Below are positions 23,124-30,437 of a stretch of DNA of 33,235 nt, in pieces. The stretch is from contig DUFL01000051.1 of NCBI GenBank assembly GCA_013331965.1, positions 1 to 33,235 of the forward strand, written 5' to 3'. The notes under the pieces were generated by a model. The model had not been told where the DNA came from. It saw only the letters and a list, made by a program, of their open reading frames with translations, and made no database searches. Numbering within the stretch: position 1 is the stretch's first letter; every line of letters starts with the position of its first letter. The position numbers were made by a program, and so were the translations under genes. This stretch comes from Candidatus Woesearchaeota archaeon (GTDB lineage: Archaea > Nanobdellota > Nanobdellia > Woesearchaeales > UBA10107).

Positions 23124-23459
23124 TTATTTCACAATTCTGACTTCTTTTCCAATTAGCTGCATTTCTCCATTTTCATCCTTTGAAGCCTTCCCTATTATCT
23201 CAACATAATCTCCCGTATGCAGGTCAACAGGGTAATCCTTGAATAAGATTACAGTCAATTCGTCTTCTTTCTGAAGTTCGATGAATGTCACTTTCTCCGT
23301 CTGGGTTATTCTAGCGATGCTTCCTTTAACATTATAATTGCCGTCCTCTTTAAGCAAAGGGCTTTCGGGGAATTTAATCGTCTGAGAAAGATAGAACAGA
23401 ATAACTATGCCGATAATCGCACATAATAATGATAATTTCAACAATGTTTTTTCCTGCAT
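23124..23459 (-). CDS. Membrane-anchored OB-fold protein
   Basis: A 111-residue protein with an N-terminal transmembrane helix (about 7-25) and a small beta-rich domain. The strands NYNVKGSIARITQTEKVTFIELQ, LTVILFKDYPVDLHTGDYVEIIGKAS and EMQLIGKEVRIVK follow the order of an OB-fold, with the typical GDYVEIIGK turn. OB-folds of this type bind nucleic acid or small ligands; here the domain would sit at the membrane, probably outside. It is divergent from lonB. Confidence 0.65.
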   Translation of the reverse strand: MQEKTLLKLSLLCAIIGIVILFYLSQTIKFPESPLLKEDGNYNVKGSIARITQTEKVTFIELQKEDELTVILFKDYPVDLHTGDYVEIIGKASKDENGEMQLIGKEVRIVK

Positions 23460-23575
23460 GAATTAGTTCGTCGATAACTATCTAATAAATCTATTTAGTT
23501 TGTTGGCACTATTACGAGAATTTGACTCGGGCTTAAGCTGGTTCGTGCTTAGTGCTGCTTTCCTTCAAAGCTAAT

Positions 23576-23620
23576 GCACCCAGGCCGGATTTTAATCATA
23601 ATACTTCTAAACCAAAAAAC
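23576..23620. repeat. AT-rich repeat leader, isolated copy
   Basis: GCACCCAGGCCGGATTTTAA ... CTAAACCAAAAAAC matches the leader found before hairpin copies at 2732, 25592 and 25659 and the isolated copy near 29150. In the flanks, TTTGTTGGCAC near 23499 and GCACTAACAAA near 23630 form imperfect inverted ends. Confidence 0.45.
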
Positions 23621-23658
23621 ACGTACTGCGCACTAACAAACCAAAAATCAACCTTCGT

Positions 23659-23671
23659 AACCTTTAAATAC
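23659..23671 (+). promoter_or_regulatory. TATA box of lonB
   Basis: ACCTTTAAATAC ends about 21-25 nt before the ATG at 23691, arguing for that start over the GTG at 23679. Confidence 0.5.
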
Positions 23672-23690
23672 TAATTCAGTGTTGTTTTTA

Positions 23691-25559
23691 ATGGGGGACG
23701 AAATGCCGTTAAATTATAAAACAACAGATCAGCTCAAGATACCAAAAGATACAATCTCTCAGGTAATAGGTCAGGAACAGGCTGTAAAGATAGTCAAAAA
23801 AGCAGCTCTGCAGAGAAGGCATGTTCTTCTGATAGGCGAGCCTGGAACCGGAAAATCGATGTTGGGATTAGCGATGTCAGAACTTCTTCCAAAAGAAAAG
23901 ATGCAGGATATTATTTCTGTCCCTAATCAGGATGATGAAAACCAGCCGAAGATTCAGACTCTTCCCGCAGGAAAAGGAAAAGAGCTTTTAGCGAGGGCAA
24001 AACTTGAATCGATGGGAGAATTCAGGATTCAGAATATAATTATCTTTGTACTGGCAATATTCTCGATGATGGCCCCGTGGTGGGCGCGTTCTTACTATAA
24101 ATCAGATATTATTTTTGCAGCATTTTTCCTGGGAGGAATGGTGTTTATCGTTGCTGCAGTTCTGTTCATCAATATGGGGAAAAGATTCAACCAAAAAACT
24201 TTATTCCCAAGAATCATAGTTGACAATAATAAAAAAGATCATGCTCCGTTTTTTGATGCCACAGGAGCTCATGCTGGTTCTTTGTTAGGAGATGTTCTGC
24301 ATGATCCATTCCAGACAGGAGGATTGGGAACTCCTCCTCATGAAAGAATAGTTGCAGGAATGATACACAAGGCGAACATGGGTGTTTTATTTATCGATGA
24401 GCTCGGAAATCTTCAGCCTGCGACACAGCAGGAATTATTGACATCATTGCAGGAAGGGAAATATTCTATAACGGGCCAGTCGGAAAGATCGGCAGGGGCG
24501 ATGGTCAGGACAGAACCTGTTCCGTGCAATTTCATTCTTGTTGCAGCAGGAAACATGGAATCAATAAATCACATGCATCCTGCGCTGCGTTCAAGGATAA
24601 GGGGCTATGGCTATGAAGTTTACATGAAAGACACAATGAAAGACACTTCTGAAAACAGGGATAAAATTGCTTATTTTGTTGCGCAGGAAATAAAAAAAGA
24701 TGGAAAAATTCCTCATTTCACAAAAGAGGCAGTTGATGCTATGATCGAGGAAGCAAGAAGAATGGCGAATCACAAGGGACATTTGACTTTGAGATTAAGA
24801 GAGCTCGGCGGTTTAGTCAGGGCAGCAGGGGATGTAGCTCATGAAGAGAAAGCGAAGTTTGTTGAAAAACAGCACATTCTTGATGCTAAGATGATTGCAA
24901 GAACTTTGGAGCAGCAGATTGCAGATAAATACATCGAAAGAAAAAAGGAATATGAAGTCATCAAAGTCACAGGGAAACAGGTTGGGAGAGTAAATGGGCT
25001 TGCTGTTATCGGCGGAGAATCCGCGATGTCAGGGATAATACTGCCTATCGAAGCTGAAGTAACTCCTGGCGGAAAAGAAAGAGAGATAATCGCCACAGGA
25101 AAATTAGGAGAAATCGCGAAAGAAGCGGTAAAGAATGTCTCTGCTATCATCAAGAAATTATTCGGTGAGGATATCAAAAATACAAAAGATATTTATGTTC
25201 AGTTTTTGCAGACTCACGAAGGTGTCGAGGGAGATTCTGCTTCAATTGCAGTTGCAGTCGCGATTATTTCAGCTTTGAAGAATGTTCCGATAAAGCAGGA
25301 TTATGCTGTAACTGGCTCATTGTCTGTAAGAGGGGATGTCCTGCCTGTTGGAGGAGTTTCTTCCAAAATTGAGGCGGCAATTGATGCAGGAATCAAAAAA
25401 GTCATCGTTCCCAAATCCAATGAGCAGGATATTGTCCTGGATAAAAAGAAATTAAATTTGATAAAGGTAATCGCGGTTGAAAATATCATCCAGGTGTTAA
25501 GAGAGCTTATTGACTGGACTGGAAAAGAGAGCATTCTGAGAAAGATAACTTCTACCTAG
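23691..25559 (+). CDS. lonB: Membrane-anchored ATP-dependent Lon protease (archaeal LonB)
   Basis: A 622-residue AAA+ protease that unfolds and degrades damaged or regulatory proteins, mostly membrane-proximal. Walker A GEPGTGKS is at 49-56. An insertion with two transmembrane helices (about 116-165: IIIFVLAIFSMMAPWWA and IIFAAFFLGGMVFIVAAVLF) marks the archaeal LonB type. Walker B VLFIDEL, sensor-like VAAGNMES and HPALRSRIRGYG follow. The C-terminal protease domain has the serine in EGDSASIAVAV and the lysine in GIKKVIVPKSNEQD, the Ser-Lys pair. Length is normal. The ATG is chosen from TATA spacing; a GTG four codons upstream is in frame. It has its own promoter. Confidence 0.96.
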   Translation: MGDEMPLNYKTTDQLKIPKDTISQVIGQEQAVKIVKKAALQRRHVLLIGEPGTGKSMLGLAMSELLPKEKMQDIISVPNQDDENQPKIQTLPAGKGKELLARAKLESMGEFRIQNIIIFVLAIFSMMAPWWARSYYKSDIIFAAFFLGGMVFIVAAVLFINMGKRFNQKTLFPRIIVDNNKKDHAPFFDATGAHAGSLLGDVLHDPFQTGGLGTPPHERIVAGMIHKANMGVLFIDELGNLQPATQQELLTSLQEGKYSITGQSERSAGAMVRTEPVPCNFILVAAGNMESINHMHPALRSRIRGYGYEVYMKDTMKDTSENRDKIAYFVAQEIKKDGKIPHFTKEAVDAMIEEARRMANHKGHLTLRLRELGGLVRAAGDVAHEEKAKFVEKQHILDAKMIARTLEQQIADKYIERKKEYEVIKVTGKQVGRVNGLAVIGGESAMSGIILPIEAEVTPGGKEREIIATGKLGEIAKEAVKNVSAIIKKLFGEDIKNTKDIYVQFLQTHEGVEGDSASIAVAVAIISALKNVPIKQDYAVTGSLSVRGDVLPVGGVSSKIEAAIDAGIKKVIVPKSNEQDIVLDKKKLNLIKVIAVENIIQVLRELIDWTGKESILRKITST

Positions 25560-25591
25560 ACACTGCATTGATATTACTTGCTTTTTCTGTC

Positions 25592-25817
25592 GCATCCCGC
25601 CTGATTTTAATTTTTTAATAATAAACTAAAAAGTTAATATCGGTTCGACTCTTATGCCGCACCCATGCCGGATTTTATTCATTAATTACAAATTAAAAAA
25701 GTTAGCGTCGTTCACGGTTATTTGAAAGTCTATCACATATCGTTGGTGTCCCGTAAGGCACATCCCCTCCAACTCTTATTCTAAATATATTATAAATCGT
25801 TCACACCTGACGCTAAC
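25592..25817. repeat. Hairpin repeat element, copy 5, with tandem leader
   Basis: The AT-rich leader occurs twice in tandem, at 25592 (GCATCCCGCCTGATTTTAAT) and 25659 (GCACCCATGCCGGATTTTAT), period about 67; each is followed by GTTA[AG]. The hairpin proper runs from GTTAGCGTC (25701-25709) to GACGCTAAC (25809-25817), a perfect pair. The core is GTTGG-TGTCCCGTAAGG-CACATCCCCT-CCAAC (25742-25773). Arm changes relative to copy 3 are compensated on the other side. Confidence 0.7.
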
Positions 25818-25825
25818 TTTTGATT

Positions 25826-25876
25826 AAGCTTCAGTACATGTGCTAATTTTATCTTAAGCCTTAGTAAAAGTGCTAA
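25826..25876 (+). repeat. Two 21-base direct repeats, period 30
   Basis: AAGCTTCAGTACATGTGCTAA at 25826 and AAGCCTTAGTAAAAGTGCTAA at 25856 differ at five positions. They lie between hairpin copy 5 and the eS19 promoter and could be protein binding sites or remains of the element. Confidence 0.4.
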
Positions 25877-25917
25877 CTGCGTATCTCCTATTGCTGCCCC
25901 TATGATATGTAGTAATC

Positions 25918-25925
25918 TTTATAAA
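25918..25925 (+). promoter_or_regulatory. TATA box of the ribosomal protein operon
   Basis: TTTATAAA lies 23 nt before the ATG at 25948, so the eS19 message is probably leaderless. This promoter should serve eS19, eL39 and eL31 together. Confidence 0.6.
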
Positions 25926-25947
25926 TGACCATAAAAGCCAAAATACT

Positions 25948-26379
25948 ATGGCAACAGTACAAGACGTTCCGGCTGACAAATTAATATCAAAAACAGCAAA
26001 GGAACTTGAAGCTAAACCTGAATTTAAGGCTCCGGAATGGGCTCAATTCGTTAAAACCGGCGTTTCCAGACAGAGACCGCCAATGAAAAAAGACTGGTGG
26101 CACACAAGAGAAGCAGCAGTTCTAAGAACAGTTTATTTAGAAGGTCCAATTGGTACAAACACATTAAGAATAAAATACGGCGGAAAGAAAAATATGGGAT
26201 ATACTCCAGAAGAGACTAAGAAAGGATCAGGTTCAATCGCAAGAAAGATGCTACAGCAATTGGAAAAAGCAGGACTTGTCAAAACAGAATCAAAGGGAGT
26301 AAATAAAGGAAGGGTAATAACTCCTGCCGGAAAGAAATTCCTGAATAAAATATCAACAGAAATCATAGGTAAAAAATAA
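25948..26379 (+). CDS. rps19e: Ribosomal protein eS19
   Basis: A 143-residue small-subunit protein. Family motifs are VPADKLISKTAKEL at the N-terminus, PEWAQFVKTGVSRQRPP, DWWHTREAAVLRTVYLEGPIG, IKYGGKKNMGY and ARKMLQQLEKAGLV. It takes part in 18S-like rRNA maturation and the small-subunit head. The stop shares one base with the start of the eL39 gene (TAATG), so the two are coupled. Confidence 0.96.
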   Translation: MATVQDVPADKLISKTAKELEAKPEFKAPEWAQFVKTGVSRQRPPMKKDWWHTREAAVLRTVYLEGPIGTNTLRIKYGGKKNMGYTPEETKKGSGSIARKMLQQLEKAGLVKTESKGVNKGRVITPAGKKFLNKISTEIIGKK

Positions 26380-26552
26380 TGGCAAGATACATGACTAAGG
26401 GAAGAAAGATAAGGCTGGCAAAAAGAGGAAGACAGACTAGATGGGCTCCTTTCTGGATAATACCCAAGATTTACGGAAAGAACAGAAGAGTCCATCCTGG
26501 AAGAAAAACTTACGTTAAAAGAAATTGGAGAAGAGCAAGTACTAATCAATAA
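26379..26552 (+). CDS. rpl39e: Ribosomal protein eL39
   Basis: A 57-residue, very basic large-subunit protein lining the exit tunnel. The family pattern is clear: KGRKIRLAKRGRQTRWAPFW followed by IIPKIYGKNRRVHPGRKTYVKRNWRR. The ATG overlaps the eS19 stop by one base, and the eL31 start follows the stop after two bases. The C-terminus is slightly extended (RRASTNQ). Confidence 0.95.
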   Translation: MARYMTKGRKIRLAKRGRQTRWAPFWIIPKIYGKNRRVHPGRKTYVKRNWRRASTNQ

Positions 26553-26554
26553 AA

Positions 26555-27070
26555 ATGGCAAATCTTGAAAGGACATACATAATTCCTATGAGGAAGAATT
26601 TTATAAGAAGAGCCAAGTACAAAAGGGCGAAAAGAGCCGTTAATATCGTAAGAGAATTCTTAGAGAAACACATGAAGTCTTCGGATGTTAAATTAGGTCA
26701 GATGATTAACAGAGAGTTGTGGAAGAGAGGAATAAAGAATCCGCCTGGAAAAATAAAAGTTGTTGCGATAAAAGACGATAAAGGAACTGTCAAGGCGGAA
26801 TTGTTCGGACACAAATATATTGAAAAAATAAAAGTTGAAAAAGTTGAAAAATCAAAGTTAGAGCAGCTGAAAGAGAAGATGCTTGGAAAAGAGGAAGCGA
26901 AGAAAGAAGATGCAAACAAAGAACACAACAAGGAAGCGATAGAGCATATCCATGAACATGAGCATCACGATCATACTGCGCATGAGCATACTGAAAAAGA
27001 ACTTGGCGCTGCAGAAGAGCAGGAAAGAAAAGTAAGCTCAGGAAAAGCTAAAAACAGAGATAAAAGCTAA
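26555..27070 (+). CDS. rpl31e: Ribosomal protein eL31 with His/Glu-rich C-terminal tail
   Basis: The first 90 or so residues are a normal eL31: ERTYIIPMRKNFIRRAKYKRAKRAVN, LGQMINRELWKRGIKNPPGKIKVVAIKDD. The protein then continues to 171 residues with a charged extension (KSKLEQLKEKMLGKEEAKKED). A histidine-rich stretch follows (EHIHEHEHHDHTAHEHTEKE, about 129-148), then a basic end. eL31 sits near the tunnel exit, so the tail would reach the surface. The stretch could bind Zn, Ni or Cu, or be a disordered linker. It is coupled with eL39 and converges with the next minus-strand gene, overlapping by 4 bases. Confidence 0.92.
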   Translation: MANLERTYIIPMRKNFIRRAKYKRAKRAVNIVREFLEKHMKSSDVKLGQMINRELWKRGIKNPPGKIKVVAIKDDKGTVKAELFGHKYIEKIKVEKVEKSKLEQLKEKMLGKEEAKKEDANKEHNKEAIEHIHEHEHHDHTAHEHTEKELGAAEEQERKVSSGKAKNRDKS

Positions 27071-27408
27071 TTATTTTTTTTATCAGAATATTTTCCAGTT
27101 TTATAATCAACTGCAATAGTAGCAACATTTGTCAAAAGAGCGATTGCCGCAAGACCCAGAGCATAATCTCCGGGGTTTGATAAAACTTTTTCTGTCAAAG
27201 TAGACATAAGAGTTGATCCATTTGGCTGATGTTTTTCAATAAAATTGATAATGCTGACTGCTCCGTTGTAATATTTTTGACCCAACCCGAACCCATTATC
27301 ATTTGCAACATAATCTAAGATTTTCATCACTAGAAAAGAAACAGCGGGTGCTGCAACTGGACCTTCTAAAATATCCATCATCAATTTCTTGCTGTGTTCG
27401 TCTTCCAT
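27067..27408 (-). CDS. Hypothetical small membrane protein
   Basis: Unrecognised 113-residue protein. One clear hydrophobic segment lies near 82-97 (DYALGLAAIALLTNVATIAV) and a weaker apolar one near 15-33 (EGPVAAPAVSFLVMKIL), so one or two membrane passes. The ends are charged. A TATA-like TTTTTATATC about 25 nt upstream supports the ATG. It occupies the position after eL31 where many archaea have eIF6, but on the opposite strand and without similarity to eIF6. Confidence 0.55.
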   Translation of the reverse strand: MEDEHSKKLMMDILEGPVAAPAVSFLVMKILDYVANDNGFGLGQKYYNGAVSIINFIEKHQPNGSTLMSTLTEKVLSNPGDYALGLAAIALLTNVATIAVDYKTGKYSDKKNN

Positions 27409-27503
27409 CGTGAGATTCTCTAAACCAACCCGATATAAAAACGTATAGAAAGCTTTAAAAAGCAGTTATAAATGGTAATATTTATCCCATATAGAGTGTA
27501 AAA

Positions 27504-28493
27504 ATGAGTAAATTACCATTTGAACAGCTAAATAGAACTATTCTCGTTAAAAAGGAAGCTAAGACTTCAGATAAATTTGGAATCAATCCTGAGAAAAGAT
27601 ATGTTGAAAAACTCATAGATTACGGAATTGTAAATATAGATAAGCCACAAGGACCTACTTCTCACCAGGTTTCTGCTTATGTGAAGCAAATTTTAAAATT
27701 AAACAAAGCAGGACATTCCGGAACATTAGATCCAAATGTGACTGGAGTTTTACCTGTTGCATTGGGAAGGTCAACAAAGATTGTTCAAGGGTTACTAACT
27801 GCTGGAAAAGAATATGTCTGCATAATGCATCTGCACAATGAAGTTTCTGAAGATAGAATAAGAAAAGCATTTGATGATTTTATTGGGAAAATTAAACAAA
27901 TTCCTCCGTTAAAATCTGCAGTAAAAAGGCAGGAAAGGGAAAGAGAAATTTATTACATAGATATTTTAGAAATTGACGGACAGGATGTTTTATTCAAGAC
28001 AGGATGCCAGGCTGGAACTTACATAAGAACGCTTTGCGTTGCCTTAGGAAGAAAACTTGGAACAAACGCGCACATGGCTGAATTAAGGAGGACAAAGGCA
28101 GGTCCTTTTGATGAGTCAACATTAGTAACATTGCAGGACTTGCAGGATGCTTATACATTCTGGAAAGAGGATAAAAACGAAAAACTTATCAGAAAATGCA
28201 TACAGCCTGTCGAAAATGCAGTAAAACATCTGCCTAAACTATGGGTAACTGATTATACTGTGAATTCATTGTGTCACGGAGCTGCATTAAATATTCCTGG
28301 AATCTCAAAGTTAGAAAGCGATGCTAAATATGATGAGACCTGCGCAATTTTGACTTTAAAAGACGAATTGATTGCGATTGGAAAGCTAAGGATGAATTCA
28401 AACGAAATAATGGTCAAAGAGAAAGGCATTGTTGTTCTTTTAGACGCTGTGTTCATGGAACCTGGAACATATCCTAAGATGATTAAGAAGTAG
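27504..28493 (+). CDS. cbf5: Cbf5/TruB-type pseudouridine synthase with PUA domain
   Basis: A 329-residue enzyme that isomerises uridine to pseudouridine. The archaeal form works in H/ACA RNPs on rRNA and can also modify tRNA U55. GIVNIDKPQGPTSHQVSAYVK (41-61) and HSGTLDPNVTGVLPVALG (71-88) with catalytic Asp76 are diagnostic, as is GTYIRTLCVALG near 171-182. Residues about 245-325 form the PUA domain (WVTDYTVNSLCHGAALNIPGI, AIGKLRMNSNEIM). Length is typical. Partner genes (nop10, gar1, L7Ae) are not in this window. It overlaps the convergent UDG gene by 11 bases. Confidence 0.95.
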   Translation: MSKLPFEQLNRTILVKKEAKTSDKFGINPEKRYVEKLIDYGIVNIDKPQGPTSHQVSAYVKQILKLNKAGHSGTLDPNVTGVLPVALGRSTKIVQGLLTAGKEYVCIMHLHNEVSEDRIRKAFDDFIGKIKQIPPLKSAVKRQEREREIYYIDILEIDGQDVLFKTGCQAGTYIRTLCVALGRKLGTNAHMAELRRTKAGPFDESTLVTLQDLQDAYTFWKEDKNEKLIRKCIQPVENAVKHLPKLWVTDYTVNSLCHGAALNIPGISKLESDAKYDETCAILTLKDELIAIGKLRMNSNEIMVKEKGIVVLLDAVFMEPGTYPKMIKK

Positions 28494-29091
28494 ATTTATG
28501 ATTTTCAACTTCCTTCTTAACAATCTTCAGGTCTTTCTCCCATTCAATGATTAGGTTCTGATTGTAAATTATCGCCGCAGGGTGAAATAAAGGGATTAAA
28601 GTTATCGTCATGTCATCGATCTGAATAATTTTAACTTTCCCATGCACCTGCGTTATTCCGAGCTGCTTATCCATTCCATCAGGATTGCAACCTGCTAAAA
28701 AGAATTTTGTCGCGTAATTACCTAATGAACATATTACTTTCGGCTTTATAATTTTAATTTGTTTGATTAAATATGGAGTATGGGTCCTTATTTCCTCTGA
28801 AGTCGGATTTCTATTTTCTGGCGGGCGATATTTCAATATATTCGCTATATACACGTCATCTAAACTTAAACCAACTGCCGACAAAAGTTTATCCAAGTTC
28901 TTTCCTGCTGCACCTACAAAAGGAAGACCTTGGAGATCCTCTTGTCTTCCTGCCGCTTCTCCAACAAACAGTATTTTAGCTTGAGGATTTCCTTTTCCAA
29001 ATACTAAGTTTGTTGCACCTTCTCTAAGGGGGAGAGTTGTATCTGCAATAATTTCTTCTCTAAGTTTATTGAGTTCTTCCTGTTTGTCCAT
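28483..29091 (-). CDS. Family 4 uracil-DNA glycosylase lacking the Fe-S cysteines
   Basis: Removes uracil from DNA to start base excision repair. The 202 residues carry GEAAGRQEDLQGLPFVGAAG (44-63), YIANILKYRPPENRNPT (81-97), SLGNYATKF (122-130) and the late histidine motif FHPAAI (His170). Family 4 enzymes normally hold a 4Fe-4S cluster with four cysteines. The aligned positions here are Asp17, Leu20, Tyr88 (KYRPP for KCRPP) and His104, so the cluster is absent. The only cysteines (121, 135) are elsewhere. CTTTAAATAA about 24 nt upstream fits a leaderless start. Family membership is sure; activity without the cluster is inferred. Confidence 0.88.
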   Translation of the reverse strand: MDKQEELNKLREEIIADTTLPLREGATNLVFGKGNPQAKILFVGEAAGRQEDLQGLPFVGAAGKNLDKLLSAVGLSLDDVYIANILKYRPPENRNPTSEEIRTHTPYLIKQIKIIKPKVICSLGNYATKFFLAGCNPDGMDKQLGITQVHGKVKIIQIDDMTITLIPLFHPAAIIYNQNLIIEWEKDLKIVKKEVENHKSTS

Positions 29092-29149
29092 AAATTAACC
29101 TGCCGAAATCAATTATTTAAAGTTATGCCTAGTTCTACCTCAGTAAAAA

Positions 29150-29191
29150 CACATGCCAAATTTTCGTATTAATATTATTAAACCAAAAAAT
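29150..29191. repeat. AT-rich repeat leader, isolated copy
   Basis: ACACATGCCAAATTTTCGTA ... ATTAAACCAAAAAATG resembles the leader at 23576 (GCACCCAGGCCGGATTTTAA ... CTAAACCAAAAAAC). It lies just upstream of the TATA-like GTTTAAAAAC of the next gene. No hairpin core follows. Confidence 0.35.
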
Positions 29192-29231
29192 GTCCAATAA
29201 GTTTAAAAACTGAACAAACCTAAATTCATAC

Positions 29232-29408
29232 ATGAATACAGAGTACATATTCTATACGGTGGGCATAATCTTCGCATTGGCCGCTGTCCTGTACTTTACA
29301 TGGGAGTATCTGTTTTCTCTGGCAAGATTTTTCAAGATAATCGTCCTGCTTGCATTGACTGGGTTCTTCTGGTTCATGGCAAATCATTTAAGGGAGAGAA
29401 ACATATGA
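29232..29408 (+). CDS. Small two-helix membrane protein, first of a four-gene overlapping operon
   Basis: A 58-residue protein with two hydrophobic helices (IFYTVGIIFALAAVLYF and FKIIVLLALTGFFWF) and a basic end (LRERNI). GTTTAAAAAC lies about 26 nt before the ATG, so the operon message is probably leaderless. Its stop overlaps the next start (ATGA). Function unknown. Confidence 0.6.
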   Translation: MNTEYIFYTVGIIFALAAVLYFTWEYLFSLARFFKIIVLLALTGFFWFMANHLRERNI

Positions 29409-29659
29409 TGGCGACATGGGCTCCGGTTGTATTCAGCGTGCTTCTCATTCCACTAATAATATTTTTATTGATTGTTTATTTCAGAGGACGAATGTTTTAC
29501 AGATTATTGTATATTTTATCAGTATTCACATACGCAATGACAATATCATACTGGATTGATGTTTATCAATTAGGAAGAAATTCGATAGTGGGATTATTGC
29601 TGATGTCTGCAATTTTAATGATACTGATAGGGAGATTATTCAGGAAGAGCAAAAAATGA
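29405..29659 (+). CDS. Small three-helix membrane protein
   Basis: An 84-residue protein starting MMATWAPVVFSVLLIP, with three hydrophobic helices (about 7-26, 30-47, 56-74) and a basic end (GRLFRKSKK). The frame is open back to 29300, but the ATG at 29405 overlaps the preceding stop, which fits coupling and removes a sequence that is only the shadow of the first gene. Its own stop overlaps the next ATG. Function unknown. Confidence 0.6.
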   Translation: MMATWAPVVFSVLLIPLIIFLLIVYFRGRMFYRLLYILSVFTYAMTISYWIDVYQLGRNSIVGLLLMSAILMILIGRLFRKSKK

Positions 29660-30243
29660 AAAAGAACAGCAAAAATTTAATCGCCGCAGGAGTTTGTATT
29701 TTAATAATAGCGATAATTGCAGCATTAAGCGCATCAAACATAGGGTGGAAAGTTGAAAAAAAGGCTGTCTCATCGGTAAAGTTAAGCGATGTTATGGTTA
29801 CAAAATTAGAGGGAGAACCATACGGCACAGGACCGGGAGTCCAGATTTATACCATCACTATTACAAACACATTCATTCCAAGACAGTATGAGCTGCCATA
29901 TTTCAGCATTTGTTTATACAACACAGAATTAAAGAAAAGTTCTATCGCGGATGCGAGATGGGATATCAAGGAACAAAGCTCACAATTCGGAGACGGACAA
30001 AATACTCTTGAAGTGATTAAAGGAACAAAATCTGCAAATCTCCTTGTGTTCCAGGGAATAAGATACAAGCCAGTCCCTGCCGCTGAAAGAGCAGAACCAG
30101 TCAAAGCATCTCAAATAGAGGAAGTATATGACAAATTGCTTCTTTTCCTGCAGGAAAAAGGCAAAGGTTACATGTACAGAGACTGCTACACTTTGCAGGA
30201 ATCTGACTTCAAAGATGCTGTTATAATTCCGATTCTAAAATGA
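29656..30243 (+). CDS. Membrane-anchored extracytoplasmic protein
   Basis: Unrecognised 195-residue protein with one N-terminal transmembrane helix (about 8-26, LIAAGVCILIIAIIAAL) after a basic start, so the rest is likely outside. The outer domain is mostly beta: KLSDVMVTKLEGEPYGTGPGVQIYTITITNTF, then LPYFSICLYN. It ends with a helix (EEVYDKLLLFLQEKGKGY) and a short strand. Both ends overlap neighbours by ATGA. It appears to be the main exposed subunit of this four-gene set. Confidence 0.6.
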   Translation: MKKNSKNLIAAGVCILIIAIIAALSASNIGWKVEKKAVSSVKLSDVMVTKLEGEPYGTGPGVQIYTITITNTFIPRQYELPYFSICLYNTELKKSSIADARWDIKEQSSQFGDGQNTLEVIKGTKSANLLVFQGIRYKPVPAAERAEPVKASQIEEVYDKLLLFLQEKGKGYMYRDCYTLQESDFKDAVIIPILK

Positions 30244-30398
30244 AACATCTTAAACAAACAATTGTCTTTATGATTATTGCTTTGCTCCTTGTTAATCTCG
30301 TAGTGTTCGCTCTTAAACTTATATCAGCCATCCTCTTCTGGGGCATCATAATCGCAGCTGGATTGTTTGCATACAAAGGTTTAAATAAGCTAAAATAG
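30240..30398 (+). CDS. Small two-helix membrane protein, last of the overlapping operon
   Basis: A 52-residue protein starting MKHLKQTIVFMIIALLLVN, with two hydrophobic helices and a basic end (YKGLNKLK). The ATG overlaps the preceding stop. With the three genes upstream it makes a coupled set of small membrane proteins. Function unknown. Confidence 0.55.
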   Translation: MKHLKQTIVFMIIALLLVNLVVFALKLISAILFWGIIIAAGLFAYKGLNKLK

Positions 30399-30437
30399 CG
30401 TTACAAAGCTTAGGGAGGTTGTTTAAATCCTTAACTG

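Noticed and set aside
26133..26576. 147-codon minus-strand frame opposite eS19/eL39
   Set aside because: It is antisense to two certain ribosomal protein genes and rich in Ser/Phe, typical of a shadow frame.
76..29191. Repeats as a CRISPR array
   Set aside because: Copies are far apart, lack regular spacers and are not identical; no cas gene is present.
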